NCBI GenBank assembly: GCA_964482535.1
Contig: CAYZXU010000064.1
Location: 1-13,702, forward strand
DNA from: CAYZXU01 sp964482535
Lineage (GTDB): Bacteria > Desulfobacterota > Desulfobacteria > Desulfobacterales > BuS5
Length of the DNA: 13,702 bases
Direction: 5' to 3'
Numbering within the stretch: position 1 is the first letter of the stretch; each line of letters starts with the position of its first letter. The position numbers and the translations under genes were made by a program. Positions 1-7,902 of the stretch are shown here, in pieces. Below the pieces are notes generated by a model. That model ran no database searches and was not told where the DNA came from. It was given only the letters and a program-made list of their open reading frames with translations.

Positions 1-2372
1 TCGAATATGCCATGAGTGTAATAATAGGAAGGGCTCTCCCTGATGTAAGGGACGGGTTGAAACCTGTACATAGACGCATTCTCTTTGCAATGCGTGAATT
101 AAGAAATGACTGGAATAAACCGTATAAAAAATCTGCAAGAATCGTCGGTGATGTTATCGGCAAGTATCACCCCCATGGAGATACTGCAGTCTATGATACC
201 ATAGTAAGAATGGCCCAGGATTTTTCTTTAAGATATCCTCTTGTGGATGGTCAGGGTAATTTTGGATCCGTGGACGGCGATCCTCCTGCGGCAATGAGGT
301 ATACCGAAGTAAGAATGTCGCGTATTGCCCATGAATTGCTGGATGATCTTGATAAAGAAACCGTTGATTTTGTCCCGAATTATGATGAATCTTTAACTGA
401 ACCCACTGTTTTACCTGCAAAAATTCCGAATCTTATAATTAATGGTTCTTCCGGCATAGCAGTGGGAATGGCAACTAATATTCCGCCGCATAATCTTTCG
501 GAGGTTGTTGATGCAATAAAAGCAGTTATAAACAACTCTGCCATTTCATTACAAGAGATAATGGATTATATCCCAGGTCCTGATTTTCCCACCTCCGGTA
601 TAATTTACGGCAAACAGGGTATACATAATGCTTATAAGAACGGCAGGGGAATAATCAAGATAAGGGCAAGGGCAATTATTGAAAAAAATAAACGCACACA
701 TAGAGATACAATAGTAATTACAGAACTCCCCTATCAGGTTAACAAAGCAAGGCTTATTGAAAAAACAGCGATTCTTATAAGAAATAAGCAGATTGAAGGG
801 ATAAGGTATATAAGGGATGAATCCGACCGCGAGGGGATGAGAATTGCTATCAGCCTGAAAAAAGACCAGGTTGCCGAGGTGATATTAAATCAGCTTTACA
901 AGCATACGCAATTAGAAACAAGTTTTGGTATTATTCTCCTTGCGGTTTACGATAATCAGCCACAACTTTTCGGCATTAAAGCTCTTATTGAGCATTTTAT
1001 TTTTCATCGCCGGGAAATTATTATAAAGAGAACTATTTTTGACCTTAAAAAAGCTGAAGCAAAAGCTCATATACTGGAAGGGCTTAAAATAGCTCTTGAA
1101 AATCTTGATGACGTGGTATCGCTTATCAGAAAATCAAAAGCTCCTGCTGAAGCCAGGGCAAAGCTTGTTGAAAAATTTCAACTAACTGTAATTCAAGCTC
1201 AGGCCATACTCGATATGCGTCTTCAGAGGCTAACCGGTCTTGAACAGGAAAAAATTATAGAAGAATATAATAATTTGCTCAAGGACATAGCGGGATATAA
1301 AGAGATTCTTGGAAGCGAACAGATAGTCAAAAATATTATCAAAGAGGAACTTGATGCAGTAAGGAATGATTATGGAGATGAAAGACGCACTGAAATAGTT
1401 GAATCAACAAAGGAGATTACACTTGAAGATATGATAGTCGAGGAAGATATGGTGGTTGCCATAACCAGAACCGGTTATATAAAACGTAATCCCATAACTC
1501 TTTATCGAAATCAGCGCAGGGGTGGAAAGGGGAGGACAGCCATGGGCACAAAAGATGAAGATTTTGTTGAGCATCTTTTTGTGGCATCAACTCACCATAC
1601 TTTTCTTTTCTTTACCAACCAGGGTAATGTTTACTGGTGTAAGGTGTATGAGATTCCCAAGGCAGGTCCTGCAAGCCGTGGAAAGGCCCTTGTTAATTTT
1701 CTTGACTTTGATAAAGATGAAAAACTTACCACCATACTTAATGTTCCTGCATTTGAGCCCGGGTTTAATATTTTAATGGCCACCAAAAAAGGACTGGTTA
1801 AAAAAACCGATTTGATGGCATACAGCAGACCCAGGACAGGAGGCATAATTGCACTCAGCCTTACCTCTGGGGATGAATTGATCTCTGCAAGAATAACGGA
1901 CGGCACATTAAATGTATTTTTAGGTTCAGCTTCCGGAAAATCCATACGCTTTCATGAATCCGACGTTAAGGCAACGGGTCGTGTCACCCGGGGAGTAAGG
2001 GGTATGCGGCTTGCTCAGGACGATCACATTGTTGGCATGGAGGTCTTAAATTATGGACAGACCCTGTTTACTGCAACAGAAAACGGATATGGCAAGAGAA
2101 CTTCCATTGATGAGTATCATGTCCAAAAAAGAGGAGGCAAAGGCGTCATAACCATTAAAACAAGCCAGCGGAACGGAAGTGTTGTGGCCATACTTCTTGT
2201 GGAAGAGGATGATGAAATGATGCTTGTGGCAAATACCGGCAAACTGATAAGAATATTCATAAAAAGCATTTCGGTTATCAGCCGCAATACCCAGGGCGTA
2301 AAACTGATGGGTATTTTAGAGGAAGAAAAGATTATTGGTGTGGCAAGGCTTGCAGAAAAGGAAGAAGAATAA
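1..2372 (+). CDS. gyrA: DNA gyrase subunit A, 5'-truncated by window edge
   Basis: This is the breakage-reunion subunit of gyrase, the ATP-dependent type IIA topoisomerase (A2B2 with GyrB) that introduces negative supercoils. The frame is open to base 3 (Glu-Tyr-Ala before the Met at 12), and that Met is the internal one of the conserved YAMSV motif, so about 25 N-terminal residues lie upstream. Counting from that Met: the quinolone-determining segment HPHGDTAVYD is at 53-62, the catalytic Tyr is Y97 in AAMRYTEVR (E. coli Y122), and the GyrA box QRRGGKG is at 501-507. The box opens the DNA-wrapping beta-pinwheel and separates GyrA from ParC. A second box-like QKRGGKG is at 705-711. The E. coli Ser83 position is Thr58 here and Asp87 is Asp62. 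The protein ends in a short acidic tail. gpsA follows after 18 bases. Confidence 0.97.
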   Translation, partial: EYAMSVIIGRALPDVRDGLKPVHRRILFAMRELRNDWNKPYKKSARIVGDVIGKYHPHGDTAVYDTIVRMAQDFSLRYPLVDGQGNFGSVDGDPPAAMRYTEVRMSRIAHELLDDLDKETVDFVPNYDESLTEPTVLPAKIPNLIINGSSGIAVGMATNIPPHNLSEVVDAIKAVINNSAISLQEIMDYIPGPDFPTSGIIYGKQGIHNAYKNGRGIIKIRARAIIEKNKRTHRDTIVITELPYQVNKARLIEKTAILIRNKQIEGIRYIRDESDREGMRIAISLKKDQVAEVILNQLYKHTQLETSFGIILLAVYDNQPQLFGIKALIEHFIFHRREIIIKRTIFDLKKAEAKAHILEGLKIALENLDDVVSLIRKSKAPAEARAKLVEKFQLTVIQAQAILDMRLQRLTGLEQEKIIEEYNNLLKDIAGYKEILGSEQIVKNIIKEELDAVRNDYGDERRTEIVESTKEITLEDMIVEEDMVVAITRTGYIKRNPITLYRNQRRGGKGRTAMGTKDEDFVEHLFVASTHHTFLFFTNQGNVYWCKVYEIPKAGPASRGKALVNFLDFDKDEKLTTILNVPAFEPGFNILMATKKGLVKKTDLMAYSRPRTGGIIALSLTSGDELISARITDGTLNVFLGSASGKSIRFHESDVKATGRVTRGVRGMRLAQDDHIVGMEVLNYGQTLFTATENGYGKRTSIDEYHVQKRGGKGVITIKTSQRNGSVVAILLVEEDDEMMLVANTGKLIRIFIKSISVISRNTQGVKLMGILEEEKIIGVARLAEKEEE

Positions 2373-2390
2373 TTCTGCACGGGTTATAAT

Positions 2391-3422
2391 ATGAATAGTA
2401 CTGTTGATGTAAATAAATTTAAAATCGGAGTAGTCGGCGCAGGAAGCTGGGGCACTGCCCTGGCAAACCTTCTCGCATTAAAAGGCTTTACAGTAGATTT
2501 TTGGGTATTTGAAGAAGAGGTAAAAAATCAGATTGAACAATATGGAGAAAACAGAATATTTCTTCCAGGTTTTTCTCTTTCAAAAAATATCAGACCGACT
2601 AACGATATCTCTAAAGCTGTTTCAGACAAGGATCTTGTTCTTGTTGTTGTCCCTTCCCATGTTATGCGTGAAACAGCCAAAAAAATTTCCGGGGATATAT
2701 CACCCCATACGATTATTGTGTCCGCCTCAAAAGGTATTGAGAACAAGACGCATTTAACAATGTCCGGCGTGCTTAAAGAGACTCTGCCTGACATCGCGTA
2801 TAATCGGTTTGCGGTTATTTCAGGCCCGAGTTTTGCCAGAGAGGTGGCAAAGGAAATGCCCACACTTGTTGTTGCTGCCTCTAATGATAAAAATACGGCT
2901 GTTACTGTGCAGCATATATTTGCTACTCCCCATTTCAGGGTTTACACCAATGATGATATTATCGGGGTTGAGATGGGCGGCGCAGTAAAAAATGTTATTG
3001 CCATAGCAGCAGGAATCAGCGACGGGTTCGGGCTTGGTTTGAACACAAGGGCTGCGCTGATAACAAGGGGGCTAACTGAAATTAAACGCCTGGGATTGAA
3101 ACTCGGGGCAAATCCACATACTTTTGCCGGTTTGGCCGGCGCCGGCGATCTTATACTGACCTGTACAGGCAGCTTAAGCCGTAATCATACAGTAGGATTT
3201 AAAATAGGCCGTGGGGAAAAAATAAAAGACATACTGGCTGAAATGCGTATGGTTGCCGAAGGGGTTAAAACAGCGAGGTCGGTTTATAACCTGTCCCGAA
3301 GGCTTGAAGTGGAAATGCCTATCTCCCACGAAATTTATCATATTCTTTACGATGATTTTTCCCCCAAAGAATCCATGTATAGATTAATGACCCGAGATCT
3401 GAAACATGAGCTGGATACCTGA
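2391..3422 (+). CDS. gpsA: Glycerol-3-phosphate dehydrogenase [NAD(P)+]
   Basis: A cytosolic enzyme that reduces dihydroxyacetone phosphate to sn-glycerol-3-phosphate, the backbone precursor of phospholipids. The 343-residue length is normal for GpsA. The N-terminal Rossmann fold has the dinucleotide-binding GAGSWGTALA at 16-25. Family motifs follow: SASKGIE at 111-117, SGPSFAREVA at 144-153, the catalytic Lys200 in GGAVKNVIAIAAGI, and GLAGAGDLILTCTGSLSRN at 247-265 in the helical C-terminal domain. The ATG at 2391 lies 18 bases after gyrA with only a weak Shine-Dalgarno, so co-transcription with gyrA is likely. The glycine motif starts a little later than in many GpsA proteins, which leaves about ten extra N-terminal residues; a slightly later non-ATG start cannot be excluded. 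Confidence 0.97.
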   Translation: MNSTVDVNKFKIGVVGAGSWGTALANLLALKGFTVDFWVFEEEVKNQIEQYGENRIFLPGFSLSKNIRPTNDISKAVSDKDLVLVVVPSHVMRETAKKISGDISPHTIIVSASKGIENKTHLTMSGVLKETLPDIAYNRFAVISGPSFAREVAKEMPTLVVAASNDKNTAVTVQHIFATPHFRVYTNDDIIGVEMGGAVKNVIAIAAGISDGFGLGLNTRAALITRGLTEIKRLGLKLGANPHTFAGLAGAGDLILTCTGSLSRNHTVGFKIGRGEKIKDILAEMRMVAEGVKTARSVYNLSRRLEVEMPISHEIYHILYDDFSPKESMYRLMTRDLKHELDT

Positions 3423-3451
3423 ATTTTATAACTAATTTAATAAATTGATAA

Positions 3452-4177
3452 ATGACTGGAGACAATCCTCATAAGGGTGAAGGGCACAGACAAAGATTGA
3501 GGGAAAAATTCCTTGAAGCCGGCCTGAAAGGGTTCCTTGATTATGAGGTCATTGAGCTCCTGTTGACCCTTGCCACACCGAGAAAAGACTGTAAAGATGC
3601 AGCAAAAAGAGCCATAAAAGAATTTAAAACCTTACAGGGAGTGATGGAGGCTCCTTACAGCGAGTTAAATAAAATTAAGGGGATAGGGCCTGTAAATTCA
3701 TTTGGCATAAGACTCATAAAATCCGTGGCTGACCGTTATCTCGAGAAAAGACTGGAAAATAAAGACCCCTTAAATAATTCAAAAGAGCTTTTCGATTATC
3801 TTTACCACAGCATCAGGGATAAAAGCATAGAATGTTTTAAAGTTATCTTTCTTGATGCTAAAAACAGAGTCATTATAACGGAAACTCTTTTTACAGGCAC
3901 CTTGACTGCCAGCTTTGTTTACCCAAGAGAAGTTGTCCGGGCAGCCCTTGGTCACAATGCCGCCGCCCTGATTTTTGCGCATAATCATCCATCCGGTGAC
4001 CCCTCACCTTCAGAAGAAGACATACTTATAACACGCAGGTTGATATTTGCCTGCAAGGTAATGGGAATAACTGTTCATGAACATTTAATTATCGGAGACA
4101 ACAGATATTACAGCTTTGCCGATGAGGGTTATATTGCAAAAATGACAAGGGATTATCAGGATTATATCAGTTCATGA
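3452..4177 (+). CDS. radC: RadC-family JAMM/MPN protein
   Basis: A 241-residue member of the RadC (DUF2466) family, historically linked to DNA repair but without a firmly established biochemical role; mobile-element relatives act as antirestriction or recombination accessories. The N-terminal part carries the conserved HRQRLREKF (12-20) and a helix-hairpin-helix region around 72-95 (LNKIKGIGPV). The C-terminal half is a JAB1/MPN metalloprotease-like domain with the zinc motif HNHPSGDPSPSEED: His177, His179 and Asp190 are intact, so the metal site looks competent. The ATG lies 29 bases after gpsA with no clear Shine-Dalgarno. This appears to be the chromosomal housekeeping copy, as no mobile-element genes lie nearby. 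Confidence 0.93.
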   Translation: MTGDNPHKGEGHRQRLREKFLEAGLKGFLDYEVIELLLTLATPRKDCKDAAKRAIKEFKTLQGVMEAPYSELNKIKGIGPVNSFGIRLIKSVADRYLEKRLENKDPLNNSKELFDYLYHSIRDKSIECFKVIFLDAKNRVIITETLFTGTLTASFVYPREVVRAALGHNAAALIFAHNHPSGDPSPSEEDILITRRLIFACKVMGITVHEHLIIGDNRYYSFADEGYIAKMTRDYQDYISS

Positions 4178-4199
4178 TTTTTTATGAGAGCATCTATAA

Positions 4200-4490
4200 A
4201 TGGCTATAAAAACAGATAAACATCCTTCCTGTTTTGGGATATTGAACTCTGTTTTCCCTGTGTCTGAAAACGGTTTGAGGGAAACCCCGGCTTCATGTTT
4301 TAAATGCACATATAAAACAGAATGTTTAAAAACAGCAATGGGTGGTTTTGAAGGGATTGAAGTCCATGAAGAGATTTTAGACAGAGCTTATGAATCAGGA
4401 ATAATAGGCTTTTTTGGAAGGTGGTCCAAAAAAAAAGATATGCACAGGCAAAAAAAAATAATGCAAAAAAACACAGGGGAGGAATTATGA
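4200..4490 (+). CDS. Small conserved-looking four-cysteine protein of unknown function
   Basis: A 96-residue soluble protein that I cannot assign to a named family. It has four cysteines, C11, C33, C36 and C42, the last three as C-x2-C-x5-C (SCFKCTYKTEC), which suggests a zinc or iron-sulfur site. The C-terminal third is strongly basic and Lys-rich (WSKKKDMHRQKKIMQK). It has no signal peptide or membrane segment. It starts 22 bases after radC, and its TGA stop overlaps the pgk ATG as ATGA (4487-4490), which argues for translational coupling to pgk and that the ORF is real. The cysteine spacing and short length would suit a metal-binding regulatory or accessory protein, but that is only inference. 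Confidence 0.75.
   Translation: MAIKTDKHPSCFGILNSVFPVSENGLRETPASCFKCTYKTECLKTAMGGFEGIEVHEEILDRAYESGIIGFFGRWSKKKDMHRQKKIMQKNTGEEL
4477..4483 (+). promoter_or_regulatory. Shine-Dalgarno fixing the pgk start
   Basis: A purine-rich GGGGAGG lies 3 bases before the ATG at 4487. It supports that ATG over the in-frame ATG at 4421, which would add 22 Lys-rich residues not typical of phosphoglycerate kinase. Confidence 0.75.
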
Positions 4491-5677
4491 AATCTATCAA
4501 AGATGTTGATATAACGGGTAAAAAAATTTTTATCAGAGTTGATTTTAACGTTCCTATGGACCAGCTTCAAAACATCAAAGATGATTCCAGAATCAAGGCT
4601 GTTTTGCCCACAATAAAATATGCGCTGGATCATAATGCCAAGTTGATTATTGCTTCGCATCTCGGCAGACCTGAAGGGAAAAGAAATATGAAATTTTCTC
4701 TTGCGCCCGTTGCCATGCGGTTAGGCAGATATATTGAAAAGAGCGTAGCACTGGCTTCCGATTGTATAGGCCCTGATGTAAAAAAACAGGTTGATGCCAT
4801 GAAGGGAGGGGATGTTATCCTGCTTGAAAATTTAAGGTTTCATCCCGAAGAACAGAAAAATGAGGATTCATTTGCCAAAGAACTGGCTGAACTATGCGAC
4901 ATATATGTCAACGATGCCTTTGCGGTCTCCCACCGCGAAAACGCTTCTGTGGTGGCAATCAATAAATTTGCAGTTCAGTCCTGTGCGGGTTTTCATCTGC
5001 AAAAGGAACTTACCTATTTTGAAAAGGCCATGCATGACCCGCATCGTCCCCTGGTGGCCATCGTGGGCGGTGCAAAGGTATCCAGCAAGCTTGAAGCAAT
5101 TAAAAACATGCTGCACCATGTAGATAAAATTGTCATAGGAGGCGCTATGGCCAATACCTTTCTTATGAGCAAGGGCCACGACATGGGGAAGTCCAAAGTT
5201 GAAAAAAAACTGGTTGATGTGGCCGGGAAAATTATTAAAAGAGCATATGAAAAAGGAATAAAGCTATATCTTCCGGTTGATGTTGTGGCTGCAGATCGTT
5301 TTGATCGAAAAGCTGAAATTAAAATTGTTTCCGTACAGGAAATTCCCAAAGGATGGATGGCGTTGGATATAGGTCCTGCCACTTCCATGCTCTATTCAGA
5401 GGTCTTATATAATGCCAAGACCATAATATGGAACGGCCCTTTAGGGGTTTTTGAAATGGATGCATTTAGCAGGGGAACGCTGGCCATGGTGAGTAATGTG
5501 GCTAATTCATATGCACTGACAATTGTCGGCGGCGGTGATACGGATGTTGCAATACATAAATCAGGCGAAACAGACAGAATAAGCTATATTTCAACCGGAG
5601 GAGGCGCCTTTCTTGCCCTGCTTGAAGGGAAAACACTTCCGGCCGTGGCAGCCTTGAACAGCGTAAACAATACATAA
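4487..5677 (+). CDS. pgk: Phosphoglycerate kinase
   Basis: A glycolytic and gluconeogenic enzyme that transfers phosphate between 1,3-bisphosphoglycerate and ADP. At 396 residues it has the normal bacterial length. The N-domain shows RVDFNVP (17-23), the substrate-binding ASHLGRPEG (56-64), LLENLRFHPEE (112-122) and VNDAFAVSHR (141-150). The C-domain nucleotide site shows VGGAKVSSK (193-201), WNGPLGVFE (315-323), GGGDT (348-352) and STGGGAFLALLEGK (369-382). The start was placed at 4487 because the typical N-terminus (KSIKDVDITGKKIFIRVDFNVP) begins there and a good Shine-Dalgarno precedes it. It overlaps the upstream small gene by 4 bases and is followed after 8 bases by a membrane protein gene, so these three genes are probably one operon. 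Confidence 0.98.
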   Translation: MKSIKDVDITGKKIFIRVDFNVPMDQLQNIKDDSRIKAVLPTIKYALDHNAKLIIASHLGRPEGKRNMKFSLAPVAMRLGRYIEKSVALASDCIGPDVKKQVDAMKGGDVILLENLRFHPEEQKNEDSFAKELAELCDIYVNDAFAVSHRENASVVAINKFAVQSCAGFHLQKELTYFEKAMHDPHRPLVAIVGGAKVSSKLEAIKNMLHHVDKIVIGGAMANTFLMSKGHDMGKSKVEKKLVDVAGKIIKRAYEKGIKLYLPVDVVAADRFDRKAEIKIVSVQEIPKGWMALDIGPATSMLYSEVLYNAKTIIWNGPLGVFEMDAFSRGTLAMVSNVANSYALTIVGGGDTDVAIHKSGETDRISYISTGGGAFLALLEGKTLPAVAALNSVNNT

Positions 5678-5685
5678 TCAGATCC

Positions 5686-6399
5686 ATGAAACTGAAACAG
5701 GCTTTAATTAGATACAGAGTTCATGTTCTTGTTGGGATATGCCTGGTTTTTATGCTGGCATGTCTATTTTTTTACACCGATTTCCTGTATTCGGTTAAAT
5801 CTTTCTGGAATCTGATTTTAGACAAAGAAAAGTTAAAGGCATTTATTTGCAGTTGCGGGACAGGCGCCCCCCTGGTCTTTATCCTGATTCAAATTTTACA
5901 GGTCGTGTTTGCCCCTGTCCCTGGTGAAGCAACAGGCTTTATCGGCGGCTATGTTTTTGGAACATTCAAAGGCTTTTTGTACTCTTCAATAGGTCTTGCA
6001 ACAGGTTCGTGGATAAATTTTTTTATAGGAAGATTTTTCGGCGAAAAATATGTATCAAAGCTGATTCCTGCCGGTAAGCTTGAAAAATTTAATAATATCA
6101 TTAAGCATCAGGGAATTATTCTTATTTTTCTGCTGTTTGTTTTTCCGGGTTTTCCCAAAGATTATTTTTGCATATTTTTAGGTCTTTCATCAATACCTGT
6201 AAAGGTTTTTATTATCCTTGCATCCATAGGCCGTATGCCGGGAACATTTATTTTAAGTCTCCATGGCGCAAGCCTCTTTGAAGAATCATACGGTCTGTTT
6301 TTTATAATTTTCGGACTGTGTCTTGTCTTTGTTTTACTGGCATATATGTACAGAGTAAAACTCTATCAATGGGTTGACAGGATAAATGGTAAAAAATAA
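5686..6399 (+). CDS. TVP38/TMEM64-type (VTT domain) integral membrane protein
   Basis: A 237-residue inner-membrane protein resembling the TVP38/TMEM64 and DedA-related VTT-domain family, whose members are associated with lipid scrambling or membrane homeostasis; the substrate here is unknown. Hydrophobic segments lie at about 13-30, 61-78, 84-117, 143-157, 160-180 and 203-222. Family-type features are the Pro/Gly-rich re-entrant segments APVPGEATGFIGGYVFG (76-92), followed by the ATGSWINFFIGRFFG region (105-119), and VFPGFPKDYFCIFLGLS (152-168). The ATG is 8 bases after pgk with a weak Shine-Dalgarno, so expression is probably coupled to pgk. Its stop is 2 bases from the stop of the convergent acetyltransferase gene. 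Confidence 0.85.
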   Translation: MKLKQALIRYRVHVLVGICLVFMLACLFFYTDFLYSVKSFWNLILDKEKLKAFICSCGTGAPLVFILIQILQVVFAPVPGEATGFIGGYVFGTFKGFLYSSIGLATGSWINFFIGRFFGEKYVSKLIPAGKLEKFNNIIKHQGIILIFLLFVFPGFPKDYFCIFLGLSSIPVKVFIILASIGRMPGTFILSLHGASLFEESYGLFFIIFGLCLVFVLLAYMYRVKLYQWVDRINGKK

Positions 6400-6401
6400 C
6401 G

Positions 6402-6854
6402 CTATTTAATTTCCAGCATCATGGCTGTTTCATCACAGTTCGGAAATTTGACACATAACACGCAGTCCGTCCAGATTTTCAAAGGAAGCTTTGACCTTTC
6501 TATCTCGATAAAGCCGAATCTGTTAAAAAAACCTGGCCTGTAGGTCAAGGCAAATACTTTTTTAATTTTATATATTTTTGCCTCTTTTATTGCTGCTTCA
6601 ACAAGCCTGGAACCTGTCCTATTCCCTGTATGCTCAGGATTTACCGCGAGAGACCGAATCTCCGCAAGATCTTCCCAGCAAAACTGTAAAGAGCAGCAGC
6701 CAATAACCAGATTGTTTTTTGTATATACAGTAAAATCTCTTAAATGGTCATAAAGTTCGCTCAATGGTCGGGCAAGAAGCTCTCCTTTGCTGCCGTATTT
6801 TTGAAGAAGCTTGTGTATAGCCTTGATGTCACTTATTTCAGCTTTTTTAATCAT
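6402..6854 (-). CDS. GNAT N-acetyltransferase, probable short ArgA-like N-acetylglutamate synthase
   Basis: A single-domain GNAT acetyltransferase of 150 residues. The fold is supported by the start MIKKAEISDIKAIHKLL, strand 4 plus the acetyl-CoA loop (AEIRSLAVNPEHTGNRTGSRL, positions 65-84 less the first residue) and the C-terminal FFNRFGF (109-115). The overall pattern, especially KIWTDCVLCVKFPNCDE (126-142), recalls the short stand-alone N-acetylglutamate synthases that replace classical ArgA as the first enzyme of arginine synthesis in many bacteria; the substrate is therefore an inference. Oddities: the pyrophosphate-binding consensus R/Q-x-x-G-x-G/A reads T76-G-N-R79-T-G81, so the middle Gly is Arg, and three cysteines form C131-x2-C134-x5-C140. 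It is the only - strand gene here and faces away from nadK across a 145-base gap. Confidence 0.8.
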   Translation of the reverse strand: MIKKAEISDIKAIHKLLQKYGSKGELLARPLSELYDHLRDFTVYTKNNLVIGCCSLQFCWEDLAEIRSLAVNPEHTGNRTGSRLVEAAIKEAKIYKIKKVFALTYRPGFFNRFGFIEIERSKLPLKIWTDCVLCVKFPNCDETAMMLEIK

Positions 6855-6992
6855 GAAAAGTTATTAACCGTTGCTGCTATCTAAATCAAGCAATATTTAA
6901 CCTTGACAAATATGAAAAAGCTCTTGCTGTTTCAACGATCTTAATGTATTTTTTATGTTTTATTTTTGTGCGAACCCTAAGTTGACGGGAAT

Positions 6993-6996
6993 CAGG
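6993..6996 (+). promoter_or_regulatory. Short Shine-Dalgarno-like site before the nadK GTG
   Basis: CAGG lies 3 bases before the GTG at 7000. It is modest, but the in-frame ATG at 6955 is preceded only by a T-rich run with no ribosome-binding signal. Confidence 0.35.
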
Positions 6997-6999
6997 ATT

Positions 7000-7854
7000 G
7001 TGAAAAAAGTTGGAATAGTAGTTAAGGTGGATATAAGGGCAGAGAAAAAAGCGCAGGAACTTGAACACTGGCTTAAATCAAGGAACGTTGATGTTATAAA
7101 GAAGGGGAACTCTTTAAATGAAATCAGCACAGATGAAAATATTATATCATATGCGCCATCTGATCTGCTTTGTATATTTGTGCTTGGGGGTGACGGAACA
7201 TTTTTAAGCGCAGCCCGCTGGTCAGGTGATAAGAATATTCCGATTATCGGAGTAAAATTCGGGGAAGTAGGCTTTCTTGCAGAGACAGTTGAAGAAAATC
7301 TGTTTGAAATGGCTGAATTAATATTAAACAACGAATTTACAACCACTCCGAGAATGCGTCTTGATGCTGATGTTTTAAGAGGCGGCAAAGAGTTCGCAAA
7401 TGTGACTGTATTAAACGATCTTGTTATTAATAAGGGCGCTCTCGCCAGGCTTGCGCAGATTAAAATATATATAGATGATTATTATCTGACCACATACCGC
7501 GCTGACGGGCTTGTGGTGTCCACGCCAACCGGCTCAACAGCCTATTCCCTTGCAGCGGGCGGACCCATTGTTCATCCTGCTGTCCAGGGGATTATTTTAA
7601 CACCTATTTGCCCCTTTACCTTGACCAACCGTCCTTTGATTATCCCCGATTCTGTTTGTATAAAAATAAGGCTTGAAAAAAAAGCCTCTGATATAATGTT
7701 GACCTTTGACGGTCAGTCAGGTTTTGAGATCAGTGATGAAGATGAAATTATTATCAGGAAAAGTCCCAGTAATATTAATATGATTACCCTGGAAGGGCAG
7801 AATTATTTTGATGTTCTCAAGACAAAGTTAAGATGGAGTGGCAGCAGGTTATAG
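7000..7854 (+). CDS. nadK: NAD kinase
   Basis: A cytosolic kinase that phosphorylates NAD to NADP using ATP or polyphosphate. With the GTG start it is 284 residues, the usual family size. Motifs (numbered from that start): the signature GGDG at 63-66 in VLGGDGTFLSAAR, GVKFGEVGFLAE (84-95), NDLVINKG (139-146, where many relatives have NE), the glycine-rich YRADGLVVSTPTGSTAYSLA (166-185), and TLTNRPLIIP (207-216). I prefer GTG 7000 because it gives the typical beginning (M)KKVGIVVK; the ATG at 6955 would add 15 residues (FYFCANPKLTGIRI and its Met) with no family resemblance and no ribosome-binding site. recD2 follows after 48 bases and is probably co-transcribed. Confidence 0.95.
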   Translation: MKKVGIVVKVDIRAEKKAQELEHWLKSRNVDVIKKGNSLNEISTDENIISYAPSDLLCIFVLGGDGTFLSAARWSGDKNIPIIGVKFGEVGFLAETVEENLFEMAELILNNEFTTTPRMRLDADVLRGGKEFANVTVLNDLVINKGALARLAQIKIYIDDYYLTTYRADGLVVSTPTGSTAYSLAAGGPIVHPAVQGIILTPICPFTLTNRPLIIPDSVCIKIRLEKKASDIMLTFDGQSGFEISDEDEIIIRKSPSNINMITLEGQNYFDVLKTKLRWSGSRL

Positions 7855-7902
7855 ATTTTTATATGTCAAATTTTCAAAGCCGTAACCCGATAGGGTGCTT
7901 AT

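Noticed and set aside
2385..2390. TATAAT directly before the gpsA ATG as a promoter
   Set aside because: It abuts the start codon with no -35; it would need a leaderless or internal transcript, and chance is more likely.
4421..4486. N-terminal extension of pgk from ATG 4421
   Set aside because: It adds 22 Lys/Asn-rich residues not found in the family, while ATG 4487 has a strong Shine-Dalgarno and the typical N-terminus.
6394..6407. AAATA-loop-TATTT inverted repeat between the convergent stops as a bidirectional terminator
   Set aside because: Only five A-T pairs; too weak to call a terminator, and it overlaps coding ends.
6903..6931. sigma70 promoter for nadK from TTGACA at 6903-6908
   Set aside because: At 16-18 bases downstream there is no -10-like hexamer (GCTGTT at 17), so the match is incomplete.
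6886..7068. 60-codon - strand ORF across the divergent gap and nadK start
   Set aside because: Overlaps conserved nadK sequence antisense, has no ribosome-binding site or recognisable family; likely chance.
7885..7897. ACCC-GATA-GGGT mini hairpin masking the recD2 ribosome-binding site
   Set aside because: A 4-base-pair stem is too short to argue for regulation without conservation data.
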